A stretch of 9,328 bases of DNA from an uncultured Porphyromonas sp. (GTDB taxonomy: Bacteria; Bacteroidota; Bacteroidia; Bacteroidales; Porphyromonadaceae): assembly GCA_900539155.1 (NCBI GenBank), contig UQBE01000056.1, forward strand, positions 1-9,328, written 5' to 3'. Below are positions 6,168 through 9,328 of this stretch, in pieces (position 1 is the stretch's first letter; each line of letters opens with the position of its first letter). The position numbers and the translations under genes are program-made. The notes under the pieces were generated by a model. The model had not been told where the DNA came from and made no database searches. It saw nothing but the letters and a program-made list of their open reading frames with translations.

Positions 6168-7898
6168 CTAATTAGTTTCAAAGAGACGAATCGTCAACTT
6201 AAACTCCGGTTTGCTCATTGCGACGAACGAAGACATCTGATTGAAGAAACACCCCCACGAATTATTCGAATCGTATGAGTCGGAAGCCCAAAAATAGCCC
6301 ATGACATCACGCTCTAATACACTTTCTGATCCAGGCTTTATTAGCCCAGAAGCTGGAAAGTACCTAACGACGTCATGCTCCGTAGAACTCGTCCAAAAGC
6401 TAGGCTTTACCACATCGTCAATGATCGTCGAGGCGCTTGCACCCTTGAGAGGTCGTGCTGTCACTTTCATCACCAGATGATTGTCTAGCCGTGTACATTC
6501 GTACTTCCAGGCAGAGACAAAGTCTGTTCCTTTGAATCGTACGGCATAGGCTACTCCCGAGATTCCTCCTCTGTAGTCATTCTTTGAGGAAACCGTTCTT
6601 CCCTTAATGGTGACGGTCTCTAACGCATCTTTGACAATGGTTGGGGTCATAAAGTTACTACCTAGATTCATGCTGAATGAAGGAACAATTGACATCAACT
6701 CTTCATGACTAGGCAGATGATACTTCTTGCCTGCAATAGTTATATCGCTAAACTTAGCGACAGCGTCTTCAAATGTAAAGTAGCCACTTTCACTCGTCGC
6801 ATGAGTTTTGACAAATCCCGTCCCGCTAGGGTCGATATTATACTCTGCTACATATTCTAGTGGCAACCTATTGGTCGGAGCAGGGGTTGCTTTGGATTCT
6901 CTATGGATTTTAATTTCTTGTGGAGTAGCATCTTTGTGTAATGCTTTTGCTTCCAGTATAAAGTCAGCTTCTTTTTCTCCAGCCTTTACCAGAAAGCTCT
7001 TCTCTGCTTGATCAATTACAATCTCATCCTTGTTCCCAGATTTGAGCGAGATAGTAAAGTCTTCAGAGGCTAGCGATGTGCTAACCTGTGGACTACCAGC
7101 TTGATCTACAGCAGTACAGATACCTGCAACAAAGCCCTTTCCACCCGCAGCATCAAAAGTTCTCGGCTCAGCCTTGAACTTGTAAGTCAATCTACCTTTG
7201 CGACTGATAGTTAAAACTTGAGACTCTTCGCCAGCACAGGAGGCAATTAGCTCAAATGTCGCATCATTGCCCATAGCCACATTAAAAGATTTAGTGGCAT
7301 CATCCACTGTAATCTCTTTGTTTTCTGCCTTGAGAGAAAGGGTGAAGTCACTTGGCTCAAGAGCTTTCTCTGAAACTATCTCGCCCGATGCATTTGTGAT
7401 TTTACAGAGTCCAGAGACTGTCCCAATTCCGCCCATTGCAGTAAAGACAGCTGGTGTAGCGACAAATGAGTAGCTGACTTCCCCCCCACGTACTATAGTT
7501 AATACCTGAGAGTTTTTCGTCACTTTTTCGACCGTCGCTATAGCCTCTAGCTCAAAAGTTGCTGTTGATCCCTTAACTACGACAAACTTCTTAGTATCGT
7601 TGTCAATTGAGATTTGGCTATCATCGCCAGACTTGAGCCTTAGTGTGAATTCGCTCTTGGTAAGAGGCCTTTCTGAGACTTCTATGCCCTCTGCGTTGAT
7701 CTCCTTTAAGACACCTGTTACAAGTCCATCTCCACCTTGAGCTGAGAATGCATCTGGAGTCGCTTTGAACTCCGCCTTAAAGGTGTTTTCAGTGGGGGCA
7801 GGTAAGTCTGGACAAGAGTTGGGATTTTGACACGAAGCTATGGCTAGCATAGATAGAAGCAGTGTCACGACCACTTTCACATTACAAAGTGCTTTCAT
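6168..7898 (-). CDS. Lipoprotein A: three repeated beta-rich modules plus FISUMP-like C-terminal domain
   Basis: This is a 576-aa predicted lipoprotein. The start is set at 7898 because MKALCNVKVVVTLLLSML begins a standard signal peptide ending in lipobox IASC (lipidated Cys23); the longer frame from 7937 adds 13 residues with no signal character. Three modules of ~95 residues follow (about 39-138, 140-234, 236-334), each with [AT]xP-x-x-F-x-x-x-GG-x-G near the start, DFTLxLK in the middle, KSFxVxxG and a final LTIxRxG-type strand. Residues 346-576 differ: YHLPSHEEL (393-401), FPASGLI (514-520), GYFWASD (534-540) and IRLF (570-573) resemble the Fibrobacter-type major paralogous (FISUMP/DUF1566-like) domain. 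Surface location and adhesion or fimbria-type roles are inference. Transcription is leftward and ends at the 6008-6050 terminator. It is more AT-rich than the core genes. Confidence 0.85.
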   Translation of the reverse strand: MKALCNVKVVVTLLLSMLAIASCQNPNSCPDLPAPTENTFKAEFKATPDAFSAQGGDGLVTGVLKEINAEGIEVSERPLTKSEFTLRLKSGDDSQISIDNDTKKFVVVKGSTATFELEAIATVEKVTKNSQVLTIVRGGEVSYSFVATPAVFTAMGGIGTVSGLCKITNASGEIVSEKALEPSDFTLSLKAENKEITVDDATKSFNVAMGNDATFELIASCAGEESQVLTISRKGRLTYKFKAEPRTFDAAGGKGFVAGICTAVDQAGSPQVSTSLASEDFTISLKSGNKDEIVIDQAEKSFLVKAGEKEADFILEAKALHKDATPQEIKIHRESKATPAPTNRLPLEYVAEYNIDPSGTGFVKTHATSESGYFTFEDAVAKFSDITIAGKKYHLPSHEELMSIVPSFSMNLGSNFMTPTIVKDALETVTIKGRTVSSKNDYRGGISGVAYAVRFKGTDFVSAWKYECTRLDNHLVMKVTARPLKGASASTIIDDVVKPSFWTSSTEHDVVRYFPASGLIKPGSESVLERDVMGYFWASDSYDSNNSWGCFFNQMSSFVAMSKPEFKLTIRLFETN

Positions 7899-8185
7899 AT
7901 TATAAATCTTTTGTTTAGTAGGTTTCGATATTTCCACAAGGTAGCGTATAGACGACGCAACCAGATGACTTCAAAGTGGACTGCGTTGTAGATACAGAGA
8001 CGAGTGTAAAGCTTAACACACGACTCTTCCAAACAGAAGAATAAGTAGAATTCGTTTCATACCTTATAGGATAAGAGTCCATAGTTCTAGATAGGAGCTG
8101 GCTCCTGCTGTTTTCAATCGCTAATATAGAGACATTATTCGAACTAGCCAACTCTTGTTCAAGGGCATCCGGAGCAGGGCGAGCT

Positions 8186-8212
8186 CCACTCCAAATTGCA
8201 TTTTTGGAGTGG
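8186..8212. other. 10-bp perfect hairpin between the lipoprotein genes
   Basis: CCACTCCAAA at 8186-8195 pairs perfectly with TTTGGAGTGG at 8203-8212 around a 7-base loop. There is no long T-run on the minus strand, so it may be an RNA-stability or processing element or a weak terminator below gene B. Confidence 0.55.
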
Positions 8213-8220
8213 AAAATACG

Positions 8221-8300
8221 AGCTACACACCCCCCTGGCTGAAGAAACTCAACGCTGGATCGCTACAATAAGACTGTTGCAAAAGTCAATAGTCTCACAA
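8221..8300 (+). repeat. Dispersed hairpin repeat copy 4, extended to ~80 bp
   Basis: The 30-bp hairpin repeat is at 8271-8300. The preceding 50 bases (from AGCTACACA) match the sequence before copy 5, making an ~80-bp direct repeat with 9151-9228. Two exact 25-bp blocks are separated by one substitution, and a few changes and a 2-base gap lie on the left side. It sits 36 bases downstream of the gene B stop. Confidence 0.85.
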
Positions 8301-8336
8301 GCGTACCGACGAGCAAATCCTACCCTCCTCGCAGAC

Positions 8337-9062
8337 TCAACCTTTACGCTCTATCTCGATGAGATAAGGTTGTCCAAAACCTGTGTAAGCCTGTAGTTCG
8401 AAGGTCGCCGGGCCACCCGCTGCGACTGTGAAAGTTTTCTCAATTTCATCAACGGTGATGCCCTCTGGATTGCCAAATGCTTTGAGTCCGAAGTTGCAAT
8501 AACCGAGGTCGCGCTCATCAACAACGTTGCCATCAAAGTCTGTAACATACATCGTCCCTATCACTTTACCAGTCCCGCCCTTAGAGGTAAACTGACTTGG
8601 CTCTGCTTTAAAAGAGAATCTCCATCCACCACGCATTATGAGCATGGTCTGCTTACAGCCCTTACCCTTGCCACTGGTGACCTCGGCTTCAATCTTAAAG
8701 GTCTTAGCATCTATACCCTCTCGGACAAAAAACTCATTGGGTCGATACACACAAGGCTCTATCTCACGAGAATACTTCTCAAAGTGCAGCGTAAACTCTG
8801 AGTCCTCCAGCGGGGTCTCATGGAGGAGCTCTCCGCTGGGAGACAGCTCTTGCAGCACTCCGTGAACCTTCCCATAGCCACCAAAACCAGAGAAGGTATT
8901 GGGAGTGGCGGTAAACTTAGCATTAAAGGTGTTCTCTTGTCGCTTCTCAGGGGTCGGTCGCTTCTGAGGAGTCGGTTGCTCACAGTTACAACAAGAAGTG
9001 ACTAGTATCAGAAGTGCAAGAAGGGAAGCAGCGTTTCTTATGAAGGCAATAGTTCTCATCAT
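8337..9062 (-). CDS. Lipoprotein B: two modules shared with lipoprotein A
   Basis: This is a 241-aa predicted lipoprotein with signal peptide MMRTIAFIRNAASLLALLIL and lipobox VTSC (lipidated Cys24; Cys25 and Cys27 follow). The start is 9062 (or the adjacent ATG at 9059). A longer frame reaches an ATG at 9149, but that lies upstream of the recognised promoter and lacks signal character. A short tether contains the hexapeptide PTPxKR twice (30-41). Two modules of the kind found in lipoprotein A follow (about 46-144 and 148-239), with motifs ATPNTFSGFGGYG and AEPSQFTSKGGTG. The protein stops at IEIERKG, the end of a module, and has no counterpart of A's C-terminal domain. An envelope location is expected; the specific function is unknown. 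Gene A lies downstream in the same orientation. Confidence 0.8.
   Translation of the reverse strand: MMRTIAFIRNAASLLALLILVTSCCNCEQPTPQKRPTPEKRQENTFNAKFTATPNTFSGFGGYGKVHGVLQELSPSGELLHETPLEDSEFTLHFEKYSREIEPCVYRPNEFFVREGIDAKTFKIEAEVTSGKGKGCKQTMLIMRGGWRFSFKAEPSQFTSKGGTGKVIGTMYVTDFDGNVVDERDLGYCNFGLKAFGNPEGITVDEIEKTFTVAAGGPATFELQAYTGFGQPYLIEIERKG
8941..8976 (-). repeat. 18-bp tandem repeat in the lipoprotein B tether
   Basis: Two consecutive 18-bp units (8941-8958 and 8959-8976) differ at two positions and encode the doubled PTPxKR hexapeptide just after the lipid-anchoring cysteine. The unit is a multiple of three, so copy-number change would alter tether length without a frameshift. Confidence 0.75.
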
Positions 9063-9114
9063 TACTATAGGGTTGTATCTTGTTAAGTTTCCAGTGCTAA
9101 GCGCAACACACCCA

Positions 9115-9144
9115 CAAATATAGAAAAACTTCATAAGACTCCAA
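9115..9144 (-). promoter_or_regulatory. Bacteroidetes-type promoter for lipoprotein gene B
   Basis: On the minus strand TATATTTG (plus 9122-9115) matches the -7 consensus TAnnTTTG, and a TTG (plus 9144-9142) lies exactly 19 bases upstream, as expected for the -33 element. Transcription would begin near 9105-9110, giving a leader of roughly 45 bases before the ATG at 9062. This is the best promoter in the window and supports the short gene start. Its upstream edge abuts repeat copy 5. Confidence 0.75.
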
Positions 9145-9150
9145 GTCAAG

Positions 9151-9228
9151 AGCTACACAACTCCTGCTGAAGAAGTGCAACGCTGGATCGCTACAATAAG
9201 ACAGTTGCAAAAGTCAATAGTCTCACAA
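9151..9228 (+). repeat. Dispersed hairpin repeat copy 5, extended to ~78 bp
   Basis: The 30-bp repeat is at 9199-9228, and the preceding 48 bases match those before copy 4. It lies upstream of the gene B promoter, so copies 4 and 5 bracket the gene in direct orientation. Its right end touches the inner boundary of the terminal inverted repeat. Confidence 0.85.
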
Positions 9229-9328
9229 TAATTTACCCGACTACATATTGATACGATGCTATGTCGGGGGGGGAAAACGGATTCTCCACGTGGATATTTC
9301 GAAATATCCACGTGGAGAATTTTTATTT
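9228..9328. repeat. Right arm of terminal inverted repeat, with perfect 40-bp palindrome
   Basis: This is the inverse of 1-98. Positions 9281-9320 form a perfect 40-bp palindrome centred between 9300 and 9301 (TTTC|GAAA), with CCACGTGG on each side. A run of eight G at 9266-9273 replaces a much shorter stretch in the left arm. The inner part, CCGACTACATA to TATGTCGG, can form an imperfect hairpin. Confidence 0.88.

Larger units (their letters stand above)
7899..8336. other. 438-bp spacer between lipoprotein genes A and B
   Basis: No convincing gene is seen. A 78-codon minus-strand frame (7915-8151) has no start context or recognisable features. No good TAnnTTTG promoter points at gene A, so A may be read through from gene B or use an unrecognised promoter. 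The spacer contains a partial match to the terminal-repeat core at 7923-7941, a small hairpin AGGAG/CTCCT at 8093-8106, a stronger hairpin at 8186-8212 and repeat copy 4. Confidence 0.5.

Noticed and set aside
7915..8151. 78-codon minus-strand frame between the lipoprotein genes
   Set aside because: It has no signal peptide, domain or promoter and low-complexity Ser-rich composition, and it ends just before gene A. Chance is the simplest explanation.
8196..8396. 66-codon plus-strand frame over repeat copy 4
   Set aside because: It crosses the dispersed repeat and runs antisense into the end of lipoprotein B, with no recognisable protein. The related frame in copy 5 stops immediately after the repeat.
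194..9228. CRISPR array made of the ~30-bp repeats
   Set aside because: Copies are one to several kilobases apart with genes between them, and there are no regular spacers or cas genes.
1..9328. Integrative or defence island between the inverted repeats
   Set aside because: There is no integrase, recombinase, relaxase, nuclease or toxin gene in the window, and the interior is mostly core housekeeping genes.

Overview
The window looks like chromosomal DNA of a Bacteroidales bacterium, most likely a Porphyromonas-type species. The grounds are protein style (lipoproteins with Bacteroidetes-type modules, an IS30-type transposase tail), Bacteroidetes promoter motifs (TAnnTTTG, once with a TTG 19 bp upstream) and a moderately GC-rich core. 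The genus is inference; no rRNA or tRNA gene is present to prove it.

Layout. Positions 1-344 hold the left arm of an inverted repeat, C-rich heptamer repeats, one short dispersed repeat and a promoter. Positions 345-4075 carry a tightly packed plus-strand operon: an arginine-deiminase-superfamily hydrolase, radA and dgt. Positions 4076-4353 hold heptamer repeats and a 171-bp MITE-like insertion just in front of rarA (4354-5670). Positions 5671-6167 hold another dispersed repeat, the broken 3' end of an IS30-family transposase and a strong bidirectional terminator. Positions 6168-9062 carry two related lipoprotein genes on the minus strand (A, 576 aa; B, 241 aa) built from the same ~95-residue beta-rich module. 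Positions 9063-9328 hold the lipoprotein B promoter, a further dispersed repeat and the right arm of the inverted repeat, which contains a perfect 40-bp palindrome.

Function. RadA (branch migration in recombination), dGTPase (dNTP pool control) and RarA (replication-fork AAA+ ATPase) form a genome-maintenance neighbourhood. The two lipoproteins are probably envelope-exposed and are more AT-rich than the core genes, so they look like an accessory block.

The most unusual aspect is the repeat architecture. The whole window is bounded by ~98-bp inverted repeats with nested CCACGTGG palindromes. Five same-orientation copies of a ~30-bp hairpin repeat separate every transcription unit from the next. 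One copy is the end of a MITE-like insertion in the rarA promoter region, and two extended copies (~80 bp) bracket lipoprotein gene B. The window ends may simply be contig breaks in a high-copy repeat; this cannot be decided from the sequence alone.
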